A stretch of DNA of 56,592 bases, taken from Calditrichota bacterium (GTDB taxonomy: Bacteria > Electryoneota > B3-LCP). The stretch covers positions 1 through 56,592 of the forward strand of contig JAGVQJ010000123.1 in NCBI GenBank assembly GCA_020051775.1. The letters are read 5' to 3'. Position numbers and translations under genes: made by a program. Every line of letters starts with the position of its first letter. Within the stretch, counting starts at the first letter, position 1. The notes under the pieces were generated by a model. The model was not told the origin of the DNA. It worked only from the letters and a program-made list of their open reading frames with translations, and made no database searches. Shown here in pieces: positions 42,189-50,331 of this stretch.

Positions 42189-42950
42189 TTAGGGGTTCAG
42201 GATATATTCTTTTTCACATCTCTCAAGCCACGGCTTCTCCCAATACTTCAGAGTCATTACGCCGTCCTCAAAGGTGGCGTAGGAGTTGTGCTTCAGCCAG
42301 TCGCCGGTGTTGACATAAACACCGGATTCCACGATTTCCAACAACGGTTCGTGAGTATGCGCGTAAATCACGTAATCGAAGCCTTCCGTGATTTTTTTGG
42401 TGGCTGCATCACGGTATGCCACACCGTCAACATCCCAGCGACGGCCGGTGTGGTTGCGGCTGGTGCGGCTGCTTAAGTGCGCCAGTTCCAGGCCGACATC
42501 GGGATGAAACCAGGCGTAAAGCTTTTGGTTGACGGGATTGCGAAACACTTTGCGCAATGCCCGATAGCCCCAATCGGCCGGTGATAGGCCATCCCCGTGG
42601 AACAGATGGAAGCGTTTGCCGCCGGACACGAATTCGTGTGTTTCCATGTGGATGACCGCCCCGATCTCGTCCTGCAGGAACCGACTCAAGGCGAAGTCGT
42701 GATTACCGGCCAAGTAGTGGATCTCAATGCCCCGGGATCGAATATCCGTCAACTTGCACAGGATGCGGAAGTGTTTCTTCAGAATGACGTGTTTCCATTC
42801 GAACCAGAAATCGAAAAGATCACCCATGATGACCAATGTTTTCATGCGCTCGAGGTGGTGATCCAAGCAGGCGAACAGCCGGTCGCGGCGCGCGATCTGA
42901 TCCTGGGGTGTCCCCAGACCGAAATGAGTATCGGAGAAGAAGAAGATCAT
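42189..42950 (-). CDS. lpxH: UDP-2,3-diacylglucosamine diphosphatase (LpxH-like metallophosphoesterase)
   Basis: 253 residues with all calcineurin-type metal motifs: FFSDTHFG, IMGDLFDFWFEW, LAGNHDFALSRFL, LFHGDGLSP and YAHTHEP. GDLFDFW is the version seen in LpxH and LpxH2 enzymes, which split UDP-2,3-diacylglucosamine in lipid A synthesis at the cytoplasmic face of the inner membrane. This supports an outer membrane with lipopolysaccharide. It lies 55 bases downstream of the corrinoid adenosyltransferase gene, so it may be partly co-transcribed with the Fe-S operon. Confidence 0.85.
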   Translation of the reverse strand: MIFFFSDTHFGLGTPQDQIARRDRLFACLDHHLERMKTLVIMGDLFDFWFEWKHVILKKHFRILCKLTDIRSRGIEIHYLAGNHDFALSRFLQDEIGAVIHMETHEFVSGGKRFHLFHGDGLSPADWGYRALRKVFRNPVNQKLYAWFHPDVGLELAHLSSRTSRNHTGRRWDVDGVAYRDAATKKITEGFDYVIYAHTHEPLLEIVESGVYVNTGDWLKHNSYATFEDGVMTLKYWEKPWLERCEKEYILNP

Positions 42951-43005
42951 ACTAGGTGTTTTTCTTGATCACCCTACCCCTCATAATAAGGGGGGCAAAA
43001 AGGAA

Positions 43006-43536
43006 TTAGCTCTCTATCCCTTTACGAGCTTGCACGCCGGAGGCGTAATAATGTTTAATCTCCAGCATCTCTGTGACGAGATCAGCCTGCTGGATCACTT
43101 CAACCGGTGCGCGGCGTCCGGTTAGCACCAGTTCCGTATGTTCTGGGCGGTCAGCCATCACGGACAGGATCTCTTTGGTGGAGACCAGTCCGAACCAGTG
43201 CGCCACCAGAATCTCGTCCAAGATCAATACATCGAAATCACTTTTCTCCAAGGCCTGGCGAGCACGGTATAGACCCTTCATGGCTTCCTGACGATCCACG
43301 TCTTCCACCTCTTCGCGGCGAATGCAGCGTGATCGTCCGGTCTGCACGATTTCAACCATCGGAGCCAGCTTCTGTAACGCAGTGATTTCGCTGTAGGGTT
43401 GGCCCTTCATGAACTGGATGATCAACACTTTTAATCCTGCACCGACAGCTCGCAAGGCCAGACCTAAAGCCGCAGTGGTTTTACCTTTACCATCCCCGGT
43501 GTAAACATGTACGTAACCTTTTGGCAGTTTCTTCAC
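43006..43536 (-). CDS. cobO: Corrinoid (cob(I)alamin) adenosyltransferase, CobA/CobO/BtuR type
   Basis: 176 residues. P-loop GDGKGKTTAALG near the N-terminus, VLIIQFMKG, and DVLILDEILVAHWFGLVS are signatures of the CobA/BtuR family. The enzyme transfers the adenosyl group of ATP to reduced cobalt in cobinamide or cobalamin. It is the last gene of the Fe-S operon, two bases after the IscU-like gene. No other cobalamin synthesis genes are present, so it may serve salvage or supply the B12-binding radical SAM protein at 25463. Confidence 0.9.
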   Translation of the reverse strand: MKKLPKGYVHVYTGDGKGKTTAALGLALRAVGAGLKVLIIQFMKGQPYSEITALQKLAPMVEIVQTGRSRCIRREEVEDVDRQEAMKGLYRARQALEKSDFDVLILDEILVAHWFGLVSTKEILSVMADRPEHTELVLTGRRAPVEVIQQADLVTEMLEIKHYYASGVQARKGIES

Positions 43537-43538
43537 GG

Positions 43539-43907
43539 TTATTTCGTCAGCTTTAAAGCGATAGTTCGCAACGCTTCGGCGGCCAAGTCCACGCTGTGGC
43601 GCTTCCGATCCGGCACTCCACCCAGCTCGGTAGCTACATCCTCACCTTGAATCTGGACGGCTTGTTCCAAAGGCAGCCCCACGGCCAATTCCGACATGGC
43701 GGAACAAGCTGCAATCGTGCCCGAACAACCCCTCACCCGGTAGGTTACCTTGCCGATTTTCCCATCATCCACCTTGGCGAAAATACGAATGCGGTCGAAG
43801 CAGCCTTGCCCGGTATAGTGGACGTCCTCTACTGCGTCGGCCTCCTCCAGATCACCGATGTTGGCGGGAGTCTGAAAATGACGCATATACTGCGGGCTGT
43901 AGAGCAT
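43539..43907 (-). CDS. IscU-like scaffold homologue with third cysteine replaced by serine
   Basis: 122 residues. The IscU fold is recognisable: YSPQYMRHFQTPANIGDLEEAD at the start, Cys36 in TGQGCFDRIRIF, Cys61 in RGCSGTIAACSAM, and LGGVPDRKRHSVDLAAEAL, where the usual HC(S) cysteine is Ser105. The normal CGD tripeptide is CFD. So two of the three cluster ligands remain, with an extra Cys68. It may hold a cluster differently, or serve as a sulfur acceptor or regulator. It starts on the stop of the IscU-DUF59 gene (TGATG), so the two are made together. Confidence 0.75.
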   Translation of the reverse strand: MLYSPQYMRHFQTPANIGDLEEADAVEDVHYTGQGCFDRIRIFAKVDDGKIGKVTYRVRGCSGTIAACSAMSELAVGLPLEQAVQIQGEDVATELGGVPDRKRHSVDLAAEALRTIALKLTK

Positions 43908-44632
43908 CAGGCCTCCCCGCCTTCGGTCATGGCTTTGGATTTGTCGGAGGCAGTCTTCTCGCCGTTATCGGCGCCCATTTCGAATTTATCCCGTTCCAGG
44001 ATGCGCACGATCATCTCTTGAATGCACTTCATGGATTCCAGTTTTTCGGTTACTTCTTCTCGAATGTTCGCTGCATACATGGGATCGGTGCCCTGCAGGG
44101 AAACCTCCACGTAGACTTTGCCGCCTTCGATCTTGATGTAATTGACCATCCCCATCGAAACTATCGAGCGGCCGGTTTCGGGATTGATGACCCCTTTCAG
44201 AAGGCGGCGGATAGTCTGTTCGTTGAGCTGGATCTCCTCTTCGGTGGCCAGACCGTGAGCGATCTCCCACTGCTTGATAGCTGCCTTCAGGCCGTTGACA
44301 GCTAACACCGAGCAGTGCATCTTGATTGCCGGCAAACCGCCCAACCGTTCGGCCACGACCTTGGGATGGAAAGCTTTGACTTCCTCGATGGTTTTGCCTT
44401 TGGAAAGCACTGTGGCCATAGAGGCTGTGGCGATATTGGAGGCGCAACCGTACGAACGGAATTTGATATCTTCCAGGATATGAGTATCCGGGTTTACTTT
44501 GATGGTGAAAGTGACCATGTCGCCGCAGGCTGGCGATCCTTCTGTGGCGGTGGCGTCGGGGTGTTCCAATTCACCCACATTTTGCGGGTGCGTGAAGTGT
44601 TCGATCACTTCGGGGGTATACTTAAGTGCCAT
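43907..44632 (-). CDS. IscU-type Fe-S scaffold fused to a DUF59/MIP18-like domain
   Basis: 241 residues. Residues 1-125 are a full IscU domain with all three cluster cysteines: Cys36 in SPACGDM, Cys63 in YGCASNI and Cys107 in KMHCSVL. Residues about 138-220 read like a DUF59/MIP18 module (LLKGVINPETGRSIVSMGMVNYIKIEGGKVYVEVSL...REEVTEKLESM) and lack the CxxC of Nfu domains. The charged tail (ADNGEKTASDKSK) is probably disordered. The protein would build Fe-S clusters and, through the DUF59 part, hand them on. It follows the cysteine desulfurase by 44 bases. Confidence 0.82.
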   Translation of the reverse strand: MALKYTPEVIEHFTHPQNVGELEHPDATATEGSPACGDMVTFTIKVNPDTHILEDIKFRSYGCASNIATASMATVLSKGKTIEEVKAFHPKVVAERLGGLPAIKMHCSVLAVNGLKAAIKQWEIAHGLATEEEIQLNEQTIRRLLKGVINPETGRSIVSMGMVNYIKIEGGKVYVEVSLQGTDPMYAANIREEVTEKLESMKCIQEMIVRILERDKFEMGADNGEKTASDKSKAMTEGGEA

Positions 44633-44676
44633 TATCGCTCCTGGATTTCAGGATTTGGTAATCGGGATTCAGAGAT

Positions 44677-45903
44677 TTACAACTCTTCCTTCTTCTTCTT
44701 GTAGAAAACTTCACCGGAACCTTCGGTTTCAGAGTGTTTTTCTGGAACAAATGCGGTCATGGAACGCAATAACTCCACCACCTCAATGACTTTCTTGGCG
44801 GCGATGTCAGTTTCTTCGATGGTATTCAATTTTGAGAACGAGAAGCGGATGGAACCGTGCGCGTCTTCATGTTTTAGACCGATAGAGGTTAAAACATTTG
44901 AGGGGGTTAAATTTTTGGAAGAGCAGGCGCTGCCGGACGAAACCGCCACTCCCCTCATGGATAAGTGCATGAGAATCGCCTCGCCCTCGATGTACTTAAA
45001 GGTGATGTCGGCGTTGGTGGGGAGGCGTCGGTTGCCGCGTGGTCCATTCAATCTGGTATGGGGGATCTGCAATAACTGTTCGATCAGATGGTCGCGCACT
45101 GCCGACATGTGAGCAGAGTCCCGCGACAGCGTCTCAAAGGCGAGCTTTGCCGCCGCGGCGAAACCGATGATTCCAGGGACGTTTTCCGTACCCGGCCTCA
45201 TGTTGAACTCTTGGGGTGCGCCTTCCATGATTTTCTTTAAGTGAACACCGCCGCGCACGTACAACGCGCCGATTCCTTTAGGACCGTGTAGTTTGTGGGC
45301 GTTGAAGGAGGCAAGGTCTACAAGGTCGTTTGTCACATTTAGAGGGACCTTGGAAAAGCTCTGGGCTGCGTCGGTATGGAATAAAACGCCGGCTTCGCGA
45401 CAAATCATACCCAGCGCCTTTATGTCCTGAACCGTGCCGATCTCATGATTTCCATGCACGATGCTAACCAGAAATGTTTCCGGCGTGATGGCTTTCTTCA
45501 AATCCTCGGAATTCACGAAGCCTTCGGGATCAACGTCCAGCCAGGTTACCCTGAACCCATCTTTCTCCAACCGTTTGATGGGATTGATTACGGCATTGTG
45601 TTCGATCTTGCTGGTAATCAGATGGCGACGCTTCGAGGAGGCATTGGCGGCAGCACCCAGGATTGCCAAATTGTTGGCTTCGGTGGCGCTGCCGGTAAAG
45701 ATTAGCTCTTCAGGTTTCGCCCCAATCAGCCCAGAAATGGTCGCACGGGCTTCGTTGACCGCTTCCTCGGCTTCCAGGCCCAATTGGTGCAAGGAGGCTG
45801 GGTTGCCGAAAGCTTTGGTGAAAAAGGGTAACATGGCCGTGACAACCGGATCCAATAAAGGTGTGGTATCGTTGTTATCAAAGTAAATCAGACGGTCTTC
45901 CAT
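44677..45903 (-). CDS. iscS: Cysteine desulfurase (IscS/NifS family)
   Basis: 408 residues with all functional residues: His102 in KIEHNAV, Asp178 and Gln181 in FHTDAAQ, the PLP lysine Lys204 in FNAHKLHGPKGIGALY, and the mobile-loop Cys327 in VSSGSACSSKNL. It removes sulfur from L-cysteine as a persulfide for Fe-S clusters and tRNA thiolation. It has a lysine-rich extension at the C-terminus. It sits directly before the IscU-DUF59 scaffold, the standard functional pairing, and 15 bases after a degenerate homologue. Confidence 0.95.
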   Translation of the reverse strand: MEDRLIYFDNNDTTPLLDPVVTAMLPFFTKAFGNPASLHQLGLEAEEAVNEARATISGLIGAKPEELIFTGSATEANNLAILGAAANASSKRRHLITSKIEHNAVINPIKRLEKDGFRVTWLDVDPEGFVNSEDLKKAITPETFLVSIVHGNHEIGTVQDIKALGMICREAGVLFHTDAAQSFSKVPLNVTNDLVDLASFNAHKLHGPKGIGALYVRGGVHLKKIMEGAPQEFNMRPGTENVPGIIGFAAAAKLAFETLSRDSAHMSAVRDHLIEQLLQIPHTRLNGPRGNRRLPTNADITFKYIEGEAILMHLSMRGVAVSSGSACSSKNLTPSNVLTSIGLKHEDAHGSIRFSFSKLNTIEETDIAAKKVIEVVELLRSMTAFVPEKHSETEGSGEVFYKKKKEEL

Positions 45904-45918
45904 CCTACTTCCTGCTCC

Positions 45919-47058
45919 TTAAAAGGTCATGGTTTTCAGTTGAATGACTGATTGAGAAAGAGTATCAATCATTTCGTCTATTTCGGATATTTTTGTCTCC
46001 CAACTCAAGGAGAAGTTTAAACTGGAGGAGGCCTGCTGGTCAGCAAATCCCATGGCCTTCAACACATGTGATGGCTTGCCAATCATGCTCGCGCATGGTG
46101 AACCGGAGGAGGCATAGATTCCGGCTTGATCGAAGTGCGTAAGCAATGCTTCCGACTCCAGTCCCTCAATCCGACAACTTAAAATCCCAGGAGTGCGGGA
46201 AGGGAGGTCGGCGTTAATAATCAGATCGGGAATTTCTTTTAAGCGAGCCTTCAGATAACCATCTAATTGCTTTAATTTATTGAACCTGGATTGTCTTTCA
46301 GAAATCGTTAGCTCAGTCGAATGAGCGAAACCCACGATACCTGCCAAATTTTCCCGGCCTGAACGGCGGCCCATCTCCTGTGGGCTACCCTCCAAAAGAG
46401 GTTGAATACGAAGACCGTCGCGCAGATATAAAGCCCCCACTGAAGATGGTCCACCCAAAATTTCTGAACTAATGGTCAGGGCATCAACGTTCAGGTCGCG
46501 AACGTTCACTGGAAACAATCGGGCGGCCAGCGAGGCATCACAGTGAAGGGGCACGGATGTTGACTCCTTTACCAAGTCAGCAATTGCTTCGATTGGTTGA
46601 ACGATGCCGGTCTCTGCCACCACCCAGGAAACGCTGGCCAATTTCGTATAGCGATTGATCAGCTTTTCCAGGGCCGACAATCGCACCTGACCATTTGCAT
46701 CAACAGGAATTAGCGAAGCCGAAAACCCCCACTTTTCTAAAGCTTCCACCGGACGCAGGATGGAGAGTGGTTCAACCGCCGAGGCCAGCAATTGTCCATT
46801 CTCATGAACCATGAGCAGACCCTTGACGGCCAAGTTATTCGATTCCACTTCACCAGACGTGAAAATGATCTCATCCGGCGAAGCGCCGATGAACGCCGCC
46901 ACCTTCTCGCGAGATACCTTTAGCGCCTTGGCTGCCTCGCGACCCAAAGCATGGGAGGAAAGTGAATTCCCGTAAACGCCCTTCAGGAAAGGCATCATCG
47001 CCTCCAGCACGCGAGGATCTAAGGGCGAACCGGAGAGGTAGTCGAAGTAAGCGGACAT
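45919..47058 (-). CDS. Degenerate cysteine desulfurase homologue without the PLP lysine
   Basis: 379 residues from the ATG at 47058, two bases after the queH stop; ATGs at 47064 and 47082 are also possible. It aligns with the neighbouring IscS over its whole length (FDYLSGSPLDPRVLEAMMPFLKGVYGNSLSSH..., FTSGEVESNNLAVKG, EGSPQEMGRRSGRENLAGIVGFA). The lysine motif has become TISSEILGGPSSVGALY (Ile and Glu in place of Lys and His), the stacking His is Pro (SAVEPLS) and the Gln of DAAQ is Leu (DASLA). The Asp and the catalytic cysteine (ASSGSPCAS) remain. It cannot form the normal PLP aldimine. A persulfide acceptor or a structural partner of the real IscS is plausible. The frame is intact, so it is under selection. 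Confidence 0.85.
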   Translation of the reverse strand: MSAYFDYLSGSPLDPRVLEAMMPFLKGVYGNSLSSHALGREAAKALKVSREKVAAFIGASPDEIIFTSGEVESNNLAVKGLLMVHENGQLLASAVEPLSILRPVEALEKWGFSASLIPVDANGQVRLSALEKLINRYTKLASVSWVVAETGIVQPIEAIADLVKESTSVPLHCDASLAARLFPVNVRDLNVDALTISSEILGGPSSVGALYLRDGLRIQPLLEGSPQEMGRRSGRENLAGIVGFAHSTELTISERQSRFNKLKQLDGYLKARLKEIPDLIINADLPSRTPGILSCRIEGLESEALLTHFDQAGIYASSGSPCASMIGKPSHVLKAMGFADQQASSSLNFSLSWETKISEIDEMIDTLSQSVIQLKTMTF

Positions 47059-47060
47059 GA

Positions 47061-47588
47061 TCATCTCATCGAGTACAGGCACCCGCAGTAATTCTGCCGG
47101 TAAAGGCCGAACTGCCTGCTGAGTTCGACCGAACGTTTAAAGCCATCCCTCTTCTTAAAATCTTCACTGAAATAACCCAAGCCAAAATCTCTCGCGATGG
47201 CTTCCCCCAACTCGTGAACCATGGTGGTTTTTTTATGGGGGCTGGTGGTCAGTACGGTGCCGATGGTATCGAAACCGGATTGATGAGCCTGCTCAGCCGT
47301 GCGTTTCAAACGAAAGGAAACGCATAATCGACAACGCTCGCCTTTTTCCGGTTCCAGTTCGTGGCCTTTTACGGCCTCGAACCAAGTTTCGGGATTATAC
47401 AATCCCAGCTGATAATCCGTCCCGGTGTGACAAATCAGCTTCAGAAATGCTTCCATTCGCCGCGCATACTCTTCGGATGGATGGATGTTTGGGTTGTCAA
47501 ACCATAGCCTCAATCTCTCCATACCCTGCAGCCTTTCCAGAGCTACTGTAGCATCTGGAGCACAGCAAACATGCAACAATAACCGCAT
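47061..47588 (-). CDS. queH: Epoxyqueuosine reductase QueH
   Basis: 175 residues. The N-terminal HVCCAPD and the pair CRLCVSFRL, plus YRQNYCGCLYS at the end, are the conserved cysteines of QueH (former DUF208), which bind an Fe-S cluster and an additional iron. QueH does the last step of queuosine formation in tRNA, as an alternative to QueG. Other conserved patches are LWFDNPNIHPSEEY and TVLTTSPHKKT. It begins on the stop of the previous gene (TAATG). Its need for Fe-S clusters fits the operon. Confidence 0.92.
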   Translation of the reverse strand: MRLLLHVCCAPDATVALERLQGMERLRLWFDNPNIHPSEEYARRMEAFLKLICHTGTDYQLGLYNPETWFEAVKGHELEPEKGERCRLCVSFRLKRTAEQAHQSGFDTIGTVLTTSPHKKTTMVHELGEAIARDFGLGYFSEDFKKRDGFKRSVELSRQFGLYRQNYCGCLYSMR

Positions 47589-47869
47589 TACCCACCTTCA
47601 GCCGAAAGTATAGAGCCGATGAATTCCCCCATGGCGCGATCCACTTCCGCCTGAATGCCGTCATAATCCTGCTGCATCGTGATATATCGGTCGCGATCGT
47701 TAATCTCAGCACCGCGGCTTGCGGCGATTCTTTCCGCCAGAATTAGATTCTCCAGAACCTTTCGGATAACTAGAAAAGATCGCTGGGGTGGCGCATTAGC
47801 CAATACTTCAGTTAATTTGATTTTTAGCAGATCGTGGTAGCTGCCTTCAAATGCAAACGGGTCTCGCAT
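47588..47869 (-). CDS. Small helical protein of unknown function
   Basis: 93 residues, almost entirely predicted helix (DLLKIKLTEVLANAPPQRSFLVIRKVLENLILAERIAASRG) with no cysteine, so it does not bind a cluster by itself. No family recognised. It sits 10 bases after the PP-loop thiolase gene and overlaps the queH start, which makes it a candidate accessory subunit of either tRNA enzyme. The start has a weak ribosome-binding site. Confidence 0.65.
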   Translation of the reverse strand: MRDPFAFEGSYHDLLKIKLTEVLANAPPQRSFLVIRKVLENLILAERIAASRGAEINDRDRYITMQQDYDGIQAEVDRAMGEFIGSILSAEGG

Positions 47870-47879
47870 GAGGGAATAC

Positions 47880-48923
47880 CTATATGATCAACATACGCGA
47901 AGTTACTTCAGCCGTTAGTGGAACGACCGACAGGATTTTCTCGCGTCCCGACTTTTGGCACTGCACCGCGACCACCGGAAAGTCCCGGCCATCGCTGTAG
48001 CGAGCCAGGATACATGCGGCTTCATGCAGTTCTTCGGGATTAGCGCCGCCATCTAAGAGCGCCACCGGACCCACCACGTCTTTGGCACGCAATGCCCAGC
48101 GACCTTGCAGATAGCTTTCCAGAAAATTGTTTTCGGCCTCATCGCGACCCACTACCATTTTCAGCCCGCTTTGAAGTCTCAAATGCCGGCCAACTTTCAG
48201 AATGACAAAGTCTTCCAGCGTAACTTGATATCCTTTGGGAATATGCTGCAAATAATCGAAGAATTTGCGCCCAAATGCTGGGTCGGTCAGAAAGCAGCAG
48301 CCGCCTGCCGGTTGGGGGAAATCGGTCAATCCGAATTCAACCGCTAACGCCAGTTGCGGCTTGCGTGAACGACCCGTGATCCCTTTTAATTTGTTGCGAT
48401 CCACCCAACCGATTTTTTCTGGTTGTGTTTCCGGTAATCGTAACGCCGATAAGGGCCGTAAAAGCAGGCCGTCCATACCGCTCTGCTTTTCGATCTGACG
48501 CATGGTGAAACGATGCTGTGTCATGGGCCGTTGTCCGATGACTTCACCCGTGAAAACGAACTTTGCGTCGAACTGAGGCATTAGCGCCCAGGCATGACGA
48601 AGCATCATGATTCGGCAATCCACACAGGGGTTGGCGTTCTTGCCGTACCCCCAGCGTGGATTGGTAACAATTCGTAAATACTCCTGCGACACATCCACTA
48701 TTTCCACAGGAAAATTCAAGTCCGATCCAGCACGCAGGGCTTCGTGGCGCAAATTCGCTTGCTGATCCTTGCGACGGCGCACCTGGCGGCGGGTATCGGA
48801 AATGCAGAAGCCGGTGTTGAAGTTTACGCCGATTACTTCAATTCCCTGATCCAGCATTAACTTCACGGCCAAAGTGCTGTCCAGGCCTCCTGAAACAAGG
48901 CCTAATGCCCGAATATTGCTCAT
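47880..48923 (-). CDS. PP-loop tRNA-thiolation enzyme (ThiI/MnmA-like with NFACT-R-like C-terminus)
   Basis: 347 residues. The ATP-pyrophosphatase loop SGGLDSTLAVK opens the protein. GKNANPCVDCRIMML carries a CxxC pair, PAGGCCFLTDPAFGRK holds further cysteines typical of this family, and the C-terminal part (about 220-340) resembles the NFACT-R/DUF814-type domain. Such proteins, often annotated as 2-thiouridylate or 4-thiouridine synthases, adenylate a tRNA uridine and insert sulfur. Which position is modified is not clear. It overlaps the preceding DUF59 gene by ATGA, and the cysteine desulfurase in the same operon is the likely sulfur source. Confidence 0.8.
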   Translation of the reverse strand: MSNIRALGLVSGGLDSTLAVKLMLDQGIEVIGVNFNTGFCISDTRRQVRRRKDQQANLRHEALRAGSDLNFPVEIVDVSQEYLRIVTNPRWGYGKNANPCVDCRIMMLRHAWALMPQFDAKFVFTGEVIGQRPMTQHRFTMRQIEKQSGMDGLLLRPLSALRLPETQPEKIGWVDRNKLKGITGRSRKPQLALAVEFGLTDFPQPAGGCCFLTDPAFGRKFFDYLQHIPKGYQVTLEDFVILKVGRHLRLQSGLKMVVGRDEAENNFLESYLQGRWALRAKDVVGPVALLDGGANPEELHEAACILARYSDGRDFPVVAVQCQKSGREKILSVVPLTAEVTSRMLII

Positions 48924-49240
48924 TCTTCCAGCATATCGGAGCTGAACCCTAACTTACCTTTCGCTTTGTCGCTCATCATTTTAGGATTCCAGGGCGGATC
49001 CCAGACGATGTTCACCTCGGCTTCTCGAGCGCCGGCCAAGCGGCGGATAGCGTCTTCAGCGTTGGATTTAAGGCTTGCGTGCAATGGGCAACCCTTCATC
49101 GTCAAAGTCATCGCCACGGTGACTTTGTCCCCCTCTTCAATTTTTACGTTATAAATGAAGCCAAGATTGACCACATCAATTCCGATTTCCGGATCGTTCA
49201 CAGTCTCCAGCGCTTTCAATACCGTTTCTTCGGTGATCAT
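48920..49240 (-). CDS. DUF59/MIP18-family Fe-S assembly factor (SufT/PaaD-like)
   Basis: 106 residues from the ATG at 49240, with AAGGAGG ten bases upstream. EETVLKALETVNDPEIGIDVVNLGFIYNV, then MTLTMKGCPLHASLKSNAEDAIR, then VNIVWDPPWNPKMMSDKAK are the hallmark blocks, including the GCPLH cysteine and the DPPW motif. These proteins assist cluster transfer to clients. It starts within the mrp stop (TGATG). It is one of three DUF59 modules in this operon. Confidence 0.9.
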   Translation of the reverse strand: MITEETVLKALETVNDPEIGIDVVNLGFIYNVKIEEGDKVTVAMTLTMKGCPLHASLKSNAEDAIRRLAGAREAEVNIVWDPPWNPKMMSDKAKGKLGFSSDMLEE

Positions 49241-50313
49241 CACGAATCAACCTCCTTTAAGTGTTTATGGATTTCGTTCCAGACTGCCAGGAAACTTTTT
49301 GCTGCTTCGGTCGTAGGTTGCGCCACCACAATGGGAACACCCGCATCAGAATGCTCCATGATTCGAGGGTCCAGCGGTAAACGCCCTAATAAAGGTAAAC
49401 TCAGCGATTCGGCTTCCCGTCGGCCGCCACCTTCCCCGAAAGGATGCGATTGGTGCCCGCAATTGATGCAGGTATAGTAGCTCATGTTCTCCACAATGCC
49501 CAGAATGGGAACATTGACCTTCTGGAACATTAATGCGCCGCGACGCACATCAGCCAGAGCGATATCCTGAGGAGTGGTTACGACCACCGCGCCATCTAGT
49601 TTGAATTTTTGCGCCAGGGTCAGTTGCACATCGCCTGTGCCTGGTGGTAGATCGAGAATCAAAACGTCCAAGTTGCCCCATTGGGTGTCGCCCACAAGCT
49701 GCTCGAGGGCTTTGTGCACGATAGGCCCCCTCCAGATCAAAGGTTGGTCCTCTTCGATTAGGAAACCGATGGACATAACTTTCACACCGTATTTTTCCAG
49801 TGGAATCAATCCCTGCTCGCTCATTTCAGGTTTTTCATGAATACTGAGCATGGTCGGTAAACTTGGGCCATAGATATCGGCATCCATTAGGCCAACTTTG
49901 TACCCGGATTGTGCGGCAACGCAAGCCAAATTAACGGCAATCGTACTCTTCCCTACGCCGCCTTTCGCCGAAGAAACCGCTATGAGCCGAGCTACGCCCT
50001 TGAGTGGCTTAGGAGCCGCCGCCATCTCTTCCGGGGCTTGTCTTGCCTCCGAGGACTGGGCAGTCGTTTCAATTTCCAGATGGACATTTTTAAATCCGGA
50101 TTCAGCCTTCAGTAGACGTAAAGCCTCTTCCCGGACCGACTCAACGGCAGAATTGTCAGCGTTCTGCATAGCCAGCGTAACATCCAAGGTACCTTTTTCC
50201 ACACTGATACTTTTCACCATGCCGAAAGACGCGATATCGCGCGAATAACCGGGGTATTTCACCTTTTTTAGAATCTCCATTACTGGAGCATTTTTTGGTT
50301 TATCGTGAGGCAT
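49240..50313 (-). CDS. mrp: Mrp/ApbC-family Fe-S carrier ATPase
   Basis: 357 residues. An N-terminal DUF59 domain (about 12-75: MEILKKVKYPGYSRDIASFGMVKSISVEKGTLDVTLAM) precedes a MinD-like ATPase with the deviant P-loop SSAKGGVGKSTIAVNLA, MDADIYGPSLPTML, DLPPGTGDVQLTL and the cluster-binding CINC in ENMSYYTCINCGHQ. It carries [4Fe-4S] clusters to apo-proteins. The gene lies 18 bases after the Rrf2 gene and overlaps the next. All motifs are intact. Confidence 0.95.
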   Translation of the reverse strand: MPHDKPKNAPVMEILKKVKYPGYSRDIASFGMVKSISVEKGTLDVTLAMQNADNSAVESVREEALRLLKAESGFKNVHLEIETTAQSSEARQAPEEMAAAPKPLKGVARLIAVSSAKGGVGKSTIAVNLACVAAQSGYKVGLMDADIYGPSLPTMLSIHEKPEMSEQGLIPLEKYGVKVMSIGFLIEEDQPLIWRGPIVHKALEQLVGDTQWGNLDVLILDLPPGTGDVQLTLAQKFKLDGAVVVTTPQDIALADVRRGALMFQKVNVPILGIVENMSYYTCINCGHQSHPFGEGGGRREAESLSLPLLGRLPLDPRIMEHSDAGVPIVVAQPTTEAAKSFLAVWNEIHKHLKEVDS

Positions 50314-50331
50314 TCGAGCTCTCCCACCTAA

